DNA of 64,000 nt from Deinococcus aestuarii (GTDB lineage Bacteria; Deinococcota; Deinococci; Deinococcales; Deinococcaceae). Position 1 is the first letter of the stretch, and each line of letters opens with the position of its first letter. This document shows, piece by piece, positions 23,501 to 34,871 of the stretch. Made by a program: the position numbers and the translations under genes. The stretch spans positions 61,691 through 125,690 of the forward strand of contig NZ_JAHKSN010000012.1 of NCBI RefSeq assembly GCF_018863415.1. Reading direction: 5' to 3'. Below the pieces are notes generated by a model. The model searched no databases, had not been told where the DNA came from, and saw only the letters and a list, made by a program, of their open reading frames with translations.

Positions 23501-24319
23501 TCAGCTTCTGAAAGCCCAGGCCCGCGTCCAGCGCGTGACGTGCCTCAACCGCTCGTCGGCGAAGCGGCCCCGCAGGTCCCGGCGCATGAACTCGCCCGCC
23601 CAGGCCAGGAAGGGGGGCAGGCCGTCGAGCCGCCCTCCGGCCTGGGCGTATCCCTCCAGATAGCCGCACCGGAAAGAGAGGAGCACCCGCCGCCGCGCCC
23701 CGGAGATCGCCCACACCGCTGGATCGGCGCTCAGGATGCTCAGCGTGCGGGCCACGTCGAGCCGCGCGTCGCCGAGGGCCACGTTCTCCCAGTCGAGGAC
23801 GGCACTCACCGCGCCGCCCTCCACGAGCACGTTGAGCGGGTGGTAGTCGAGGTGGAGCCAGGCGGGGGAGGCGGGAACTCCGGTGGGTCCGTCCAGCCTC
23901 CGCAGGGCCGCGTGCGCCTCGGCGGGGACGGGCAGGGCGTGCAGCCGCGCGTGCGTCTCCCCGACCGCGAGGCCGAGGTCATAGGCACGCCCGGGCGTCT
24001 CCTCCAACGCTGCCGCGACCGGCACCCCCGGCGCCCACTCCTGCACGAGGACCGCGTGTTCCCCCGTCACGCCCACCGCTCCGACACGCGGCACCGGGTA
24101 AGCGCCCGCCCGCAAAGCCTCCGCCAGCCGCGCGAGGCCGTGGGCCGTCCCGGCCTCCGAACGCGGATACAGCCGCACCGCGAACGTCCCCGCCGCCGTC
24201 TCCACCCGCCAGCTCGGATTGCCCGACGCACCCGGCAGCCGCTCCACCTTCCGGACGGCGTACCCGAGGTTCAGAACCGCAGCGCGGATCGTCGCCTCCC
24301 CCCACTCACCACGGGGCAC
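23501..24319 (-). CDS. APH-type phosphotransferase
   Basis: The 272-residue protein is an aminoglycoside/choline-kinase-like phosphotransferase. It has an N-terminal ATP-binding lobe (NPSWRVETAAGTFAVRLYPR, VLVQEWAPG), the Brenner motif in LHLDYHPLNVLVEGG with the catalytic Asp, and the metal-binding Asp in AVLDWENVALGD. It would phosphorylate a small hydroxylated metabolite or sugar. GTG 24319 shares its first base with the last base of the PIG-L stop (TAGTG), so both are translated from one message. The substrate is unknown. Confidence 0.85.
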   Translation of the reverse strand: MPRGEWGEATIRAAVLNLGYAVRKVERLPGASGNPSWRVETAAGTFAVRLYPRSEAGTAHGLARLAEALRAGAYPVPRVGAVGVTGEHAVLVQEWAPGVPVAAALEETPGRAYDLGLAVGETHARLHALPVPAEAHAALRRLDGPTGVPASPAWLHLDYHPLNVLVEGGAVSAVLDWENVALGDARLDVARTLSILSADPAVWAISGARRRVLLSFRCGYLEGYAQAGGRLDGLPPFLAWAGEFMRRDLRGRFADERLRHVTRWTRAWAFRS

Positions 24320-24972
24320 TAGCCACCGACCTCGTGAAACGTCTCCTCCGTGATCCGCCCCGGGAACTTCCGCAGGAAATCCACCGTGCTCAGCGCCTGG
24401 GTGCGGTGGCAGGCGATGGCCTGGAGCTTGCGGGCGATCAATCGGCCCACGTCCCGGCGCACGTTGGGGGCGAGCCACAGGGCGCGCAACTCCTCGTTCT
24501 CGGGCGGAACGGGGTTGGCGTAGTACCACAGGCGGGGCCGCTCGCCTTCCGGCAGGCTCTCCCACGCGGCGCGCACGGCCCGGTGGGTGGTCACGTGGTC
24601 GGGGTGCCCGTTGCTGCCGTTGGGCGGGAAGGTGAGGACGGTCTCGGGGCGGTGGCGGAGCATGGCCTCCCGCGCCACCTCCACGAGCGGCTCGAAGGGC
24701 TGCTCCCGGAGGGATTTGTCGGGGAAGGTGTGCTGCTCGTGGACGGTCAGGCCGATCACGTCGAGGCAGGCGCGCAGTTCCGCCTCCCGCATCCGGGCGA
24801 GTTCCTCGGGGCCGTCGCACAGGCCGAGGGTGCGCCCCGCCTCCCCGCGCGTGAGGGTGACGAGGCCGCAGGGGTGGCCCTCTTCCAGCCATTCCATCAG
24901 GGTGCCCGAGGCGCCGTACACCTCGTCGTCGGGGTGGGGCACGATCAGAAGGAGTCTCAGCCGCTCGCTCAT
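24319..24972 (-). CDS. PIG-L family deacetylase, BshB/MshB-like
   Basis: This 217-residue protein has the PIG-L zinc motif LIVPHPDDEVYGASGT at its start and the third ligand in NGHPDHVTTH. It also contains VTLTRGEAGRTLG, conserved in the bacillithiol and mycothiol deacetylases. These enzymes remove the acetyl group from GlcNAc-malate or GlcNAc-inositol in low-molecular-weight thiol synthesis. Deinococcus makes bacillithiol, so BshB2 is a sensible guess but unproved. The ATG at 24972 has TATCCT six bases upstream. It is divergent from three tandem-GNAT genes. Confidence 0.85.
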   Translation of the reverse strand: MSERLRLLLIVPHPDDEVYGASGTLMEWLEEGHPCGLVTLTRGEAGRTLGLCDGPEELARMREAELRACLDVIGLTVHEQHTFPDKSLREQPFEPLVEVAREAMLRHRPETVLTFPPNGSNGHPDHVTTHRAVRAAWESLPEGERPRLWYYANPVPPENEELRALWLAPNVRRDVGRLIARKLQAIACHRTQALSTVDFLRKFPGRITEETFHEVGG

Positions 24973-24978
24973 GCGGGC

Positions 24979-24984
24979 AGGATA
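24979..24984 (-). promoter_or_regulatory. Leaderless -10 element for the PIG-L/APH pair
   Basis: Reads TATCCT on the minus strand, six bases before the ATG of the deacetylase gene, inside the 72-base divergent region shared with the GNAT cluster. Confidence 0.5.
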
Positions 24985-25044
24985 GGCGAGATAGCGCAAG
25001 CGGCGGATGCGCCCGTGACCGGAGGCGGGGCACGATAGGAGGCG

Positions 25045-26042
<998 letters not shown>

Positions 26043-26046
<4 letters not shown>

Positions 26047-27014
26047 ATCTTCGAGGGGCCACCGACGCCGACTACCCGGCCCTCGCCGACCTGCAAGGGG
26101 CGGTGTGGCCCGACCACGCCACGACCGGGGACCTCCTCGCCCACGAGGACCGCGAATTGCGCGACCACCCCCGGCAGCCCCACCTCTGGCGCGCCGTGGC
26201 AGAGGAAGGCGGGCGGGCCGTCGGCACCGCTTACGCCATCCAGTATCCGGGCATGTTCCACCCCGACCGCTATCACGTGGACGTGTTCGTCCATCCCCAG
26301 GCGCAGGGGCGGGGCGTGGGGCTGGCGCTCGCGTCGGCGCTCGAAGCCCACCTGGGGGAACGCGGCGCCCGCGAACTGCTCTCGGGCACCCGGGAGGACT
26401 GCCCGCGCGGCCTCGCCTTCCTGGCCCGGCAGGGCTTCGGCGAGGTCATGCGCTTTTTCGACAACGTGCTGGAGCTGGGCGAGTTCGACTCCTCCGCCTG
26501 GGAGGCCGCCGCACGTCTCCCCGACGGCTACCGCCGGGCCACCCTCGCCGACCTGCTCGCCGAGGTGGGGGAGGAGACGGCCTGGCCCGCCTACTTCGAC
26601 GCGGTGGTGGAGATCCGGGAGGACGTGCCGCGCACGGGCGAGGCGACCCCCATCGTCTTCGAGCACTTCCGCAAGCGGGGGGACGACCCGCGCTTCCTGC
26701 CGGAGGGCATCTTCTTCGCGCTGACGCCGAAAGGGCAGATCGCGGCGATGACCGAGCTGTACACGGACGGTGTGGACCCCACCAAACTGCACACCGGCCT
26801 CACCGGCGCCCGGCGCGCGCACCGCAGGCGGGGGCTGGCGCTGGCCCTCAAGCTCGCGGCCCTGGGCGTCGCCCGGGAGCGCGGCGCGGCGAGCGTCTGG
26901 ACCGGGAACGCCACGACGAACGCGCCCATGCTGGCCCTGAACACCCGCCTGGGCTTTCGTCCCCGCCCCGCCTGGATCGAGATGCAGCGCGGCACGGTGG
27001 AGGTCGACCGATGA
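26043..27014 (+). CDS. Tandem-domain GNAT acetyltransferase 2
   Basis: This 323-residue paralogue of the preceding gene also has two GNAT domains: VFVHPQAQGRGVGLALASALE in the first half and GARRAHRRRGLALALKLAALG in the second, followed by TTNAPMLALNTRLGFRPRP. Several aromatic positions differ from the neighbours, so substrate preference may have diverged. It starts and stops with ATGA overlaps, in the middle of a three-gene, strictly coupled unit. Confidence 0.85.
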
Positions 27015-27976
27015 CCTTCACGGTACGGCCCATTGAAGAAGGCGAGTGGGACGCCACTGGGCGCGTCTATACCCTCGCCCTGCCCCACGATCCCTTCAGC
27101 GGGGCCGACTTCCGCAAGCGGGACGCCGAGCAGCGCGGCTGGGGCTATACCACCGCCACCCTCGTCGCGCTGGACGAGGCGGGGGAAGTGCTGGGCATTG
27201 CCTCGTACTACCAGAACCCCGGCGCCTACCACCCGTGCCGCTACACGCTGGAGATCGCCGTCCACCCGGAGCGGAAGGGGCAGGGGATAGGAACCGCCCT
27301 CTGGAACGCGGTGGAGGCCGACCTCACCCGCCACGGCGCCGAGTCCGTCCGCGTCCTGGCCCGCGAGGATCACCCGGTCGCCCCCGGCTTCCTGACCCGG
27401 CGCGGCTTTACGGGCGACAAGCGGTCCTTCGCGAGTTCGCTCGACCTGACGGCCTTCGACGACGGGCCCTCCCGTGCCCTGGAGGACCGGCTGGCCGCCC
27501 GGGGCGTGCGGGTCCGCAGCCTCGCCGAGTTGCGAGTCGCCGACGTGCCCGACCTCACCGCCCGCCTCCACGCCCTGATGAGCGACGTGCGGCGGGACGT
27601 GCCCCGCGCCGAGCCCGCCACGCCCCTCTCCCGCGAGGTGTTCGAGGAGGCGGTGCTGGGCGACCCCGGCCTGCTCGAAGACGCCTACCTCGTCGCCGAG
27701 CACGACGGGCGCTGGATCGGCCAGACCACCCTCTTCCGCAGCGAGGCGAGCCCCGACCTCCTCACCGGCCTGACGGGCGTCACCCGCGAGTGGCGCGGCC
27801 AGGGGGTCGCCACCCTGCTCAAGCTGCACGCGATCCGGGCGGGCCGCGCGCTGGGCGGCACCCTGATCCGCACCGACAACGCCAGCGACAACGCGCCCAT
27901 GCTCGCCGTCAACGACCGCCTGGGCTTCGTGCGCGACCCGGCGAGCGTGAGTTACGTCAAGACCTTCGGGGATTGA
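27011..27976 (+). CDS. Tandem-domain GNAT acetyltransferase 3
   Basis: The third paralogue (321 residues) repeats the layout: AVHPERKGQGIGTALWNAVEA in the first domain and GVTREWRGQGVATLLKLHAIR in the second, then NAPMLAVNDRLGFVRDP. All three second domains share the phrase TxLxxGLTG/VTR before the cofactor loop, showing tandem duplication of an already doubled gene. It ends the coupled unit; the arginase-like gene begins 42 bases later. Confidence 0.85.
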   Translation: MTFTVRPIEEGEWDATGRVYTLALPHDPFSGADFRKRDAEQRGWGYTTATLVALDEAGEVLGIASYYQNPGAYHPCRYTLEIAVHPERKGQGIGTALWNAVEADLTRHGAESVRVLAREDHPVAPGFLTRRGFTGDKRSFASSLDLTAFDDGPSRALEDRLAARGVRVRSLAELRVADVPDLTARLHALMSDVRRDVPRAEPATPLSREVFEEAVLGDPGLLEDAYLVAEHDGRWIGQTTLFRSEASPDLLTGLTGVTREWRGQGVATLLKLHAIRAGRALGGTLIRTDNASDNAPMLAVNDRLGFVRDPASVSYVKTFGD

Positions 27977-28018
27977 GGGGAAAAGCGTGTCACCCCTACC
28001 CGGCTTCCCTCGTTCCCG

Positions 28019-28723
28019 GTGTCCCTCCCCATGCTCCTGAGCCTCGACTGGGACGCCTTCAGCGGCACGGTTCCCCTCGTCTTCGACGCGCCGATCTGGG
28101 GCACCGCCGACCGTGAGCACGACCGCTTGGCGGCTTGGCGGGACCGGACCCGCAGACGTGACCCGCGAGCACCGGGCTGGACGGCCCTCGCCGCCGACTT
28201 CCCCCTCTACCCCGGCTGGGAAGCGCTGGAACGCTACGCGGGCCTCCCCGCCACCGTCACCCTCACGCACGCGGACGCGTGGACGTGGCTTCAGGACCAC
28301 CCCGGCGAGGACGTCCTGAACGTGGACAGCCACCACGACCTGTTCAGCCTCAGCGGAGACCCCTCCCGCGTGCGCCCCGGCAACTGGGCAGGGCTGGGGC
28401 TGCGCGCGGGGCTGATTCGCCGGTACACCGGCCTCTACCCCGACTGGCACGCGGATTTGCCCGTCGCCGAGGGCTTCGACCTGGGGCGCACGCGGGGGGA
28501 GGTTGGGCCGCGTCTCCCGTCCGGGGTGCTGGAACGGGTGACCCTTCGGCGCATGGACCATCCCGGCGGGGGCCTGCCCGACCCCTCGGGGGTAAGCGCC
28601 GTGCTGCTCGTGCAGTCGCCCGCGTGGACGAACCCGGCGCACGACGGGGCCTTTCTGAACCTGGCCCGCTGCCTGAACGCCGTCCCGCTGACTCCTCCGC
28701 TCGACCGCTCAGGGTCGGCCTGA
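28019..28723 (+). CDS. Arginase-fold-like protein, uncharacterised
   Basis: The 234-residue protein opens LLSLDWDAFSGTVPLVFDAP and later reads DVLNVDSHHDLFSLSG. The DxDxF and DxHHDL-type motifs are like metal ligands of ureohydrolases and of the UPF0489/peptide-arginase group, but the rest is not close to true arginase. Two starts are possible, GTG 28019 or ATG 28031; the second begins closer to the fold. The protein is cytoplasmic. Family and substrate are uncertain. Confidence 0.6.
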   Translation: MSLPMLLSLDWDAFSGTVPLVFDAPIWGTADREHDRLAAWRDRTRRRDPRAPGWTALAADFPLYPGWEALERYAGLPATVTLTHADAWTWLQDHPGEDVLNVDSHHDLFSLSGDPSRVRPGNWAGLGLRAGLIRRYTGLYPDWHADLPVAEGFDLGRTRGEVGPRLPSGVLERVTLRRMDHPGGGLPDPSGVSAVLLVQSPAWTNPAHDGAFLNLARCLNAVPLTPPLDRSGSA

Positions 28724-28802
28724 TCCCCGTTTCCGGACCGCCGGACCTGCTACCTTTTGACGCGGCCCGTGACCTGTTCTGTCGCCGTGGCCGGAGGACG
28801 CC

Positions 28803-29348
28803 GTGACTATTCCTGCCCTGCGCCGCACGCCCGTGCTGCTGACGCTTCTGTACGTCGGGAGCATCCTGCTCGCCAACCTGACCCTGAACCAGTTCATCCC
28901 CCTGCCCGTCTTCGGGCTGCTCAGCGTGGGGACGATTTTTTTCGCGGCGGTCTTCACCCTGCGCGACCGCATTCATCGCGAGGGCGGGCTGAAGGCCGTC
29001 TACGTCGCCATCGCGGCGGCTTTGATCGTCAACACCCTCGCCGCGCTGCTGACGGGCACGCCGTGGCGCTTCATCGGGGCGTCCTTCCTGGCGATCCTGG
29101 TGGGTGAGCTCGCGGACACCGCCGTCTACCAGCGCCTGATCCGGAAGAGCTGGTGGACCCGCGTGCTGACGAGCAACGCCGTGAGCGTGCCGCTGGATTC
29201 CGTGATTTTCACGCTGCTCGCCTTCTGGGGCGACATGAGCACGCGCGACATCCTCCAGATCATCTTCGCCGACATCCTCGCCAAGTACGCCATCGCCGCC
29301 CTGTTCGCCCTGCGGGTGCGCCACGCCGCCCGCGCCGCCGCCCCGTGA
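28803..29348 (+). CDS. VUT/YhhQ family transporter, probable queuosine-precursor uptake
   Basis: A 181-residue membrane protein with five or six spans (for example residues 11-30, 38-52, 65-85 and 90-108). It carries features of the VUT family such as ANLTLNQFIPLP, GTIFFAAVFTLRDRIHR and GELADTAVYQRL. YhhQ-type members import preQ0/preQ1 or queuosine base. GTG 28803 follows GGAGG. The stop overlaps the start of a QueF-like gene by four bases, which supports a deazaguanine role. I see no preQ1 riboswitch ahead of it. Confidence 0.82.
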   Translation: MTIPALRRTPVLLTLLYVGSILLANLTLNQFIPLPVFGLLSVGTIFFAAVFTLRDRIHREGGLKAVYVAIAAALIVNTLAALLTGTPWRFIGASFLAILVGELADTAVYQRLIRKSWWTRVLTSNAVSVPLDSVIFTLLAFWGDMSTRDILQIIFADILAKYAIAALFALRVRHAARAAAP

Positions 29349-29716
29349 CCGTTCCCACCCCCGCCGAGCGGCTCAGGACGATCGCCAACGCGAAACCGGG
29401 ATTGCCTACCGTCGTCGAACACGTCCTGCACCTGCCCGAGCTGTGCCCGGCGACCGGGAACCCGGCGTCGGGGAGCACCCTCACCCTGCGCTACACGGCG
29501 GGCGAGCGGTTGCTCGAACTGTTCAGCCTCGACGCGTACATCGACGCCTTCGTCGCCCACCCGGTCGTGCGCGACATGGAGATGTTTGTCCAGACGGTCG
29601 CCCAGGACGGCGCCGATGCCCTCGGGGTGGAGGTGACGGCGAGCGCCGACGTGCGCTTCAAGGGGCTCAGGCAGGAACAGCGGGTGACGGTGGTGGCGCG
29701 TCCAGAGATGGTCTGA
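29345..29716 (+). CDS. Short QueF-like (tunnelling-fold) protein lacking the catalytic Asp
   Basis: This 123-residue protein lines up with QueF nitrile reductase from its nucleophile region onward: LPELCPATGNP against the family CPKTGQPD, then YTAGERLLELFSLDAYIDAF against the ESKSLKLYL helix. The nucleophilic Cys is kept, but the Asp that follows the QP in QueF (Asp62 in Bacillus) is Ala here, and the family Gln is Asn. It is shorter than QueF (about 165). It overlaps the VUT transporter gene by four bases. It may bind preQ0 without reducing it, or do other chemistry. Confidence 0.65.
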   Translation: MTVPTPAERLRTIANAKPGLPTVVEHVLHLPELCPATGNPASGSTLTLRYTAGERLLELFSLDAYIDAFVAHPVVRDMEMFVQTVAQDGADALGVEVTASADVRFKGLRQEQRVTVVARPEMV

Positions 29717-29733
29717 GCGCGAAGTCGGAGGGG

Positions 29734-29739
29734 TACGCT
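29734..29739 (+). promoter_or_regulatory. Leaderless -10 element for a small ORF
   Basis: TACGCT is followed by five bases and ATG 29745. Confidence 0.4.
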
Positions 29740-29744
29740 TGGGC

Positions 29745-29956
29745 ATGGCGAACCGGAACCTGTTCATGTCCGGCGTGGTGAGGTGGGCCAAGCAGATCAC
29801 GGGCGACAGTTCGACAGAGGTAAGCCCTCCTTCTCGCCGACGCAACGACGGGGAGGAGGGTCTTGGTGTTCCTGTCCCCGTCGGCCCCCGTCCGTCAAGA
29901 GGTGGGGCCCATGCTGCCTGGCCGAACGACGAGGAAGACGACGTGACCTCCCCCCT

Positions 29957-29981
<25 letters not shown>
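29745..29981 (+). CDS. 78-residue protein of unknown function
   Basis: ATG 29745 lies five bases after TACGCT. The N-terminal third (MANRNLFMSGVVRWAKQITG) could be an amphipathic helix; the rest is rich in Pro, Arg and Asp and looks disordered. The frame overlaps the 3' end of the convergent prepilin peptidase gene by 25 bases, so the true end may be earlier if the sequence carries an error. I recognise no family. Confidence 0.4.
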
Positions 29982-31099
<1,118 letters not shown>

Positions 31100-31105
31100 G
31101 CCCGG

Positions 31106-31111
31106 AGTCTA
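31106..31111 (-). promoter_or_regulatory. Leaderless -10 element for pilD
   Basis: Reads TAGACT on the minus strand, six bases before the GTG start. Confidence 0.55.
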
Positions 31112-31255
31112 GGCCGCCCGTCCTTACAGGGAGCTTGCGCGGCCTCCCTCACCTTTTGACTGCGTTCCAACCGGGGAGGTGGGGTGGGAAGGGGCGGCTA
31201 GAGTGGCCTGGAACGCTGGGCCTCTCCCTGCCCGCCCAGCCCCCGGAGCCCCGCT

Positions 31256-32755
31256 ATGACCACGCTGCCGCAATCCACCACCACGACGCTGCCCTCCCCG
31301 CCCGCGCCGCTGCCGCGCGTCATCCAGGGGGGGATGGGCGTCGCCATCTCCAACTGGGTGCTCGCCCAGGCCGTCTCCCGCGCCGGGCAGCTCGGCGTCG
31401 TGTCGGGCACGGGGATCGACAACCTCCTCGTGCGCCGCCTGCAAGACGGCGACCCCGGTGGGCACGTCCGCCGCGCCCTCGCGCACTTCCCCGACCAGAC
31501 GCGGGCGCAGAAGGCCGTGCGCGACTACTGGCTGGAGGAGGGCCGCGCCCCCGGCCAGCCCTACAAGCGCGTGCCGCTGCCCACGGTCACGAAGCACCGC
31601 GTCGCCTGGGAGCTGAGCCTGCTCGGCAGCTTCGTGGAGGTCTTCCTGGCGCGCGGGGGGCACGCGAACCCGGTCGGGCTCAACCTCCTGACCAAGCTGC
31701 AACTGCACAACCTCCCCGCCCTGTACGGGGCGATGCTCGCCGGGGTGGACACGGTGATCATGGGGGCGGGCATCCCCCGCGAGATTCCCGGCGTGCTCGA
31801 CGCCTTCGCGCAGGGCAAGCCCGGCACCGCCCGCCTGGACGTGAAGGGCGAGGGCCCGGGAGCGAGCGTGCCCCTCACCTTCGATCCCTCGGAGTTCGGC
31901 TTCGGCGGGGTGAGCCTGCCCCGGCCCAATTTCTACCCGATCATCTCCTCGCACGTCCTGGCGGGCATCCTGACCCGCAAGGCGACGGGCAGCGTCCAGG
32001 GCTTCGTGATCGAGGGCCCCACCGCCGGGGGCCACAACGCCCCGCCGCGCGGGCAGGTCAGCTACGACGAGAGCGGGCAGCCCGTCTATACCGAGCGCGA
32101 CATCGCCGACCTGGAGGAGATGCGCCGCCTCGGCCTGCCCTTCTGGCTGGCGGGGGGCAGCGGCTCGCCCAACGCCCTGCAAGCGGCCCTCGACCAGGGC
32201 GCGGCGGGCATCCAGGTCGGCACCCTCTTCGCCTACTGCCGGGAGAGCGGCCTGCGCCCCGAGACGCGCGAGCACACCCTCGGCGCCGTCCGGGCGGGTG
32301 GGGTGAGCGTCTACACCGACCCCCTCGCCTCGCCGACAGGCTTTCCCTTCAAGGTCGTGCAGCTCCCGGGCACCCTCTCCGAGCCCGAGCGGTACGCCGC
32401 GCGCACCCGCGTCTGCGACATCGGCTATCTGCGTGAGGCGTACTGGGACGGCGACAAGACCGGCCTGCGCTGCGCCGCCGAGCCCGTCGAGACCTACGTG
32501 CAAAAGGGCGGCAAGCCCGAGGACACCGTGGGCCGCAAGTGCCTGTGCAACGCCCTGATGGCCGACGCGGGCCACGCCCAGATTCAGAAGGGCGGCGAGG
32601 TCGAGCAGCCCCTCCTGACGAGCGGCGACGACCTCGTGAAGCTCGGCGGCTGGACGCCCGGGTACACCGCCGGGGACGTGCTGGACTACCTGCTCGGGAA
32701 GCCGGGGGCGGGACCTCGACAGGCGGGCGCCGGGGAAGTGCTGGCCCAGGCGTAG
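31256..32755 (+). CDS. Nitronate monooxygenase / 2-nitropropane dioxygenase family flavoprotein
   Basis: This 499-residue protein has a TIM-barrel FMN site: VIQGGMGVAISNWVLAQAVSRAG at the N-terminus, DTVIMGAGIP, FVIEGPTAGGHNAPP and LAGGSGSPNALQAALDQGAAGIQVGTLFAY. The C-terminal extension holds four cysteines (RVCDIGY, LRCAAEP, RKCLCNAL), not found in short nitronate monooxygenases but seen in the longer branch. It oxidises nitronates or acts as an enoyl-type reductase; the true substrate is unknown. GGAG lies nine bases before the ATG. Confidence 0.85.
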   Translation: MTTLPQSTTTTLPSPPAPLPRVIQGGMGVAISNWVLAQAVSRAGQLGVVSGTGIDNLLVRRLQDGDPGGHVRRALAHFPDQTRAQKAVRDYWLEEGRAPGQPYKRVPLPTVTKHRVAWELSLLGSFVEVFLARGGHANPVGLNLLTKLQLHNLPALYGAMLAGVDTVIMGAGIPREIPGVLDAFAQGKPGTARLDVKGEGPGASVPLTFDPSEFGFGGVSLPRPNFYPIISSHVLAGILTRKATGSVQGFVIEGPTAGGHNAPPRGQVSYDESGQPVYTERDIADLEEMRRLGLPFWLAGGSGSPNALQAALDQGAAGIQVGTLFAYCRESGLRPETREHTLGAVRAGGVSVYTDPLASPTGFPFKVVQLPGTLSEPERYAARTRVCDIGYLREAYWDGDKTGLRCAAEPVETYVQKGGKPEDTVGRKCLCNALMADAGHAQIQKGGEVEQPLLTSGDDLVKLGGWTPGYTAGDVLDYLLGKPGAGPRQAGAGEVLAQA

Positions 32756-32771
32756 GCGAGATCAAAGGGAA

Positions 32772-32796
32772 GGGGGCGCGGGTTCTGGTTGCCCCC
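32772..32796. terminator. Hairpin between convergent genes
   Basis: GGGGGC and GCCCCC form the core stem, with AAAGG and CCTTT as a possible outer stem. It separates the flavoprotein gene from rimO. Confidence 0.5.
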
Positions 32797-32815
32797 GCCC
32801 TCTCGCCTTTCCCCC

Positions 32816-34321
32816 TCAGTGCCGCCCGAAGTGCCCCAAGAGCGGCACGTTGGGCTGCCACTCGGGCCGCTCGACCACCTCGCCGTAGAGGTCGTACTCG
32901 TCGCTGTCCTCGATGCGGGCCTTCACGATGTCGCCGGGTTTAACCTGCCCCGCGAAGTTGCCCGCGTAGAGGTACACCTGACCGTCGATGCCGGGGGCGT
33001 CCCCCTTCGTGCGCCCGATCAGCCGCGTGCCCGGCAGGTCGCCCTCGTCGTCGTTGAACTCGTCCACGATCACGTCCAGCACCCGTCCGACCTTCTCCGC
33101 CAGCCTCTCGGCGCTGATCCGCTGGGCGACCTCCATGAAGCGGGCCAGCCGCTCCTCCTTGACCTCCTGCGGCACGGCGTCCGGCAACCCGTTCGCGTCC
33201 GCCTCGTCCACGTCGGAGTAGGGGAAGGCGCCCACGCGGTCGAGCCTCGCCTCCTCCAAAAAGGTCAGCAGCTCCTGGAAGTCCTCCTCCGTCTCGCCAG
33301 GGAAGCCCACGATGAAGGTCGAGCGGATAGCCAGTTCCGGGCAGATCTCGCGCCAGCGGCGGATGGTGTCGAGCTGCTTGCCCGCGCCGGGACGCCGCAT
33401 CAGCCGCAGAATCTTGGGCGAGGCGTGCTGGAGGGGCACGTCGAGGTAGGGCAGAATCTTGCCCGCCGCCATCAGCTCCACGATCTTTTCCACGTGCGGG
33501 TACGGGTAGACGTAGTGCATCCGCACCCACGCGCCCATCTCGCCCAGCTTCTCGGCAAGGTCCGTGAGGTGCGCGCGGACCATGCCACCCTGGAACTCCG
33601 ACTCGCGGTAACGCACGTCCACCCCGTAGGCGGAGGTGTCCTGCGAGATGATCATCAGTTCCTTGGTGCCGCCCGCGATCAATCTGTAAGCCTCATACAG
33701 CACCGCGCCCGCGTCGCGCGAGACCTGCCGTCCGCGCAGCTTCGGGATGATGCAGAACGCGCAGGTGTGGTTGCATCCCTCCGCGATCTTCACGTAGGCG
33801 TAGTGGCGGGGCGTGAGCTTGACGCTCGGCGCGAATACGTCGCCGTGACGGGTGGCCTCCCGCTCCGGCCGCATCCCGGGGGCGGCGACCGGCAGCAGAC
33901 CCGTGAAGGCGTCCGTCTCGATGGGCAGCAGCTCGCGGACATGGCCCATCACGTCGTCCACCGCCTCGGACCCGGTGATCGCCGCGACCTTGGGGTGACG
34001 TTCCAGAATCTTCTCGGGGCGCTCGCCCAGGCAGCCCGTCACGATGACCTTGCCCGTGGCGTCCAGTGCCTCACCGATGGCGCTCAGCGATTCCTCCACG
34101 GCGGGCGTGATGAAGCCGCAGGTGTTCACGATGACGGCGTGTGCGTCCTCGTAGCTGGGGGCCACCTCGTAGCCTTCCGCGCGCAGTTGGGTCAGGATGC
34201 GTTCGCTGTCCACCAGAGCTTTCGGGCAGCCCAGGCTGATGAAGCCGACTTTCTTCGTTTGGTTCGCCGTGCCGGGCACGGGATGATCTGCAATGGTCAA
34301 GGTCTGTTCCCCTTCGCTCAC
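32816..34321 (-). CDS. rimO: Ribosomal protein S12 methylthiotransferase RimO
   Basis: The 501-residue protein has the three parts of RimO: an N-terminal UPF0004 domain with three cluster cysteines ([25 protein letters not shown]), the radical-SAM motif CNHTCAFC, and a C-terminal TRAM domain ending HFGRH. It adds a methylthio group to the S12 aspartate near the decoding centre. The presence of [12 protein letters not shown] rather than the MiaB equivalent supports RimO. GTG 34321 is the start; only a weak -10 is seen. A toxin-antitoxin pair lies upstream on the same strand. Confidence 0.96.
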   Translation of the reverse strand: MSEGEQTLTIADHPVPGTANQTKKVGFISLGCPKALVDSERILTQLRAEGYEVAPSYEDAHAVIVNTCGFITPAVEESLSAIGEALDATGKVIVTGCLGERPEKILERHPKVAAITGSEAVDDVMGHVRELLPIETDAFTGLLPVAAPGMRPEREATRHGDVFAPSVKLTPRHYAYVKIAEGCNHTCAFCIIPKLRGRQVSRDAGAVLYEAYRLIAGGTKELMIISQDTSAYGVDVRYRESEFQGGMVRAHLTDLAEKLGEMGAWVRMHYVYPYPHVEKIVELMAAGKILPYLDVPLQHASPKILRLMRRPGAGKQLDTIRRWREICPELAIRSTFIVGFPGETEEDFQELLTFLEEARLDRVGAFPYSDVDEADANGLPDAVPQEVKEERLARFMEVAQRISAERLAEKVGRVLDVIVDEFNDDEGDLPGTRLIGRTKGDAPGIDGQVYLYAGNFAGQVKPGDIVKARIEDSDEYDLYGEVVERPEWQPNVPLLGHFGRH

Positions 34322-34403
34322 GCGCCGCGTATCACAGAGAGGGCGCGGAGACTTCCAGCCGAGCAGTTTACAGGGCCGGAGGAGGGGAGGGGTAGGGCGG
34401 GTG

Positions 34404-34871
34404 TCACACCGGGTCGGGCGGGAGGGAGAGGACGTTCAGGCCCAACGCGCGGGCCACCGCCGCCTGCCGCTGATCGAAGGTCAGCACCCGCAGATTTTCC
34501 CAGGTGTCTTGCGCCTTCAAGGCACACGCCAGGTGGATGGCGTCAAGCGCCCGCAGCCCTGCCTGAGCATGGGACCGGATCAGATGAGAGGACCGGTCCA
34601 TGACCTCTGCACCGAGTTCAACGACAGCCAAGGTTTCCCAATCCCGCTCGAAGTCGGCCAGCAGGGTAGCGACTTGGGCAGGTTTCAACCGCTCTCGATG
34701 ATCTCGGTGTTGCCGTTGAATCAGCCCCGCGTATGTTTCTAAATATGCGACTCGGATAACAACGTTGACGCTAGCCGCCTGCATCTGCCCGAGAACGAAA
34801 CTGCTATGGGGCTCACTGATGTACGCACGTAAGAGCGCAGAGGTGTCGAGGAAGAAAGGGAGTTCACTCAC
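34404..34871 (-). CDS. PIN-domain ribonuclease toxin (VapC-like)
   Basis: The 155-residue protein keeps the acidic residues of PIN nucleases: D in [13 protein letters not shown] in [10 protein letters not shown] in [11 protein letters not shown] and D in VLTFDQRQ. Such toxins cut tRNA or rRNA until bound by their antitoxin. GTG 34871 overlaps the stop of the upstream partner by four bases. It sits between rimO and minD. Confidence 0.85.
   Translation of the reverse strand: MSELPFFLDTSALLRAYISEPHSSFVLGQMQAASVNVVIRVAYLETYAGLIQRQHRDHRERLKPAQVATLLADFERDWETLAVVELGAEVMDRSSHLIRSHAQAGLRALDAIHLACALKAQDTWENLRVLTFDQRQAAVARALGLNVLSLPPDPV

Noticed and set aside
28724..28802. Possible preQ1 riboswitch before the VUT transporter
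   Set aside because: I could not find the conserved C-rich loop and A-rich tail of the known preQ1 classes in the 80 bases available.
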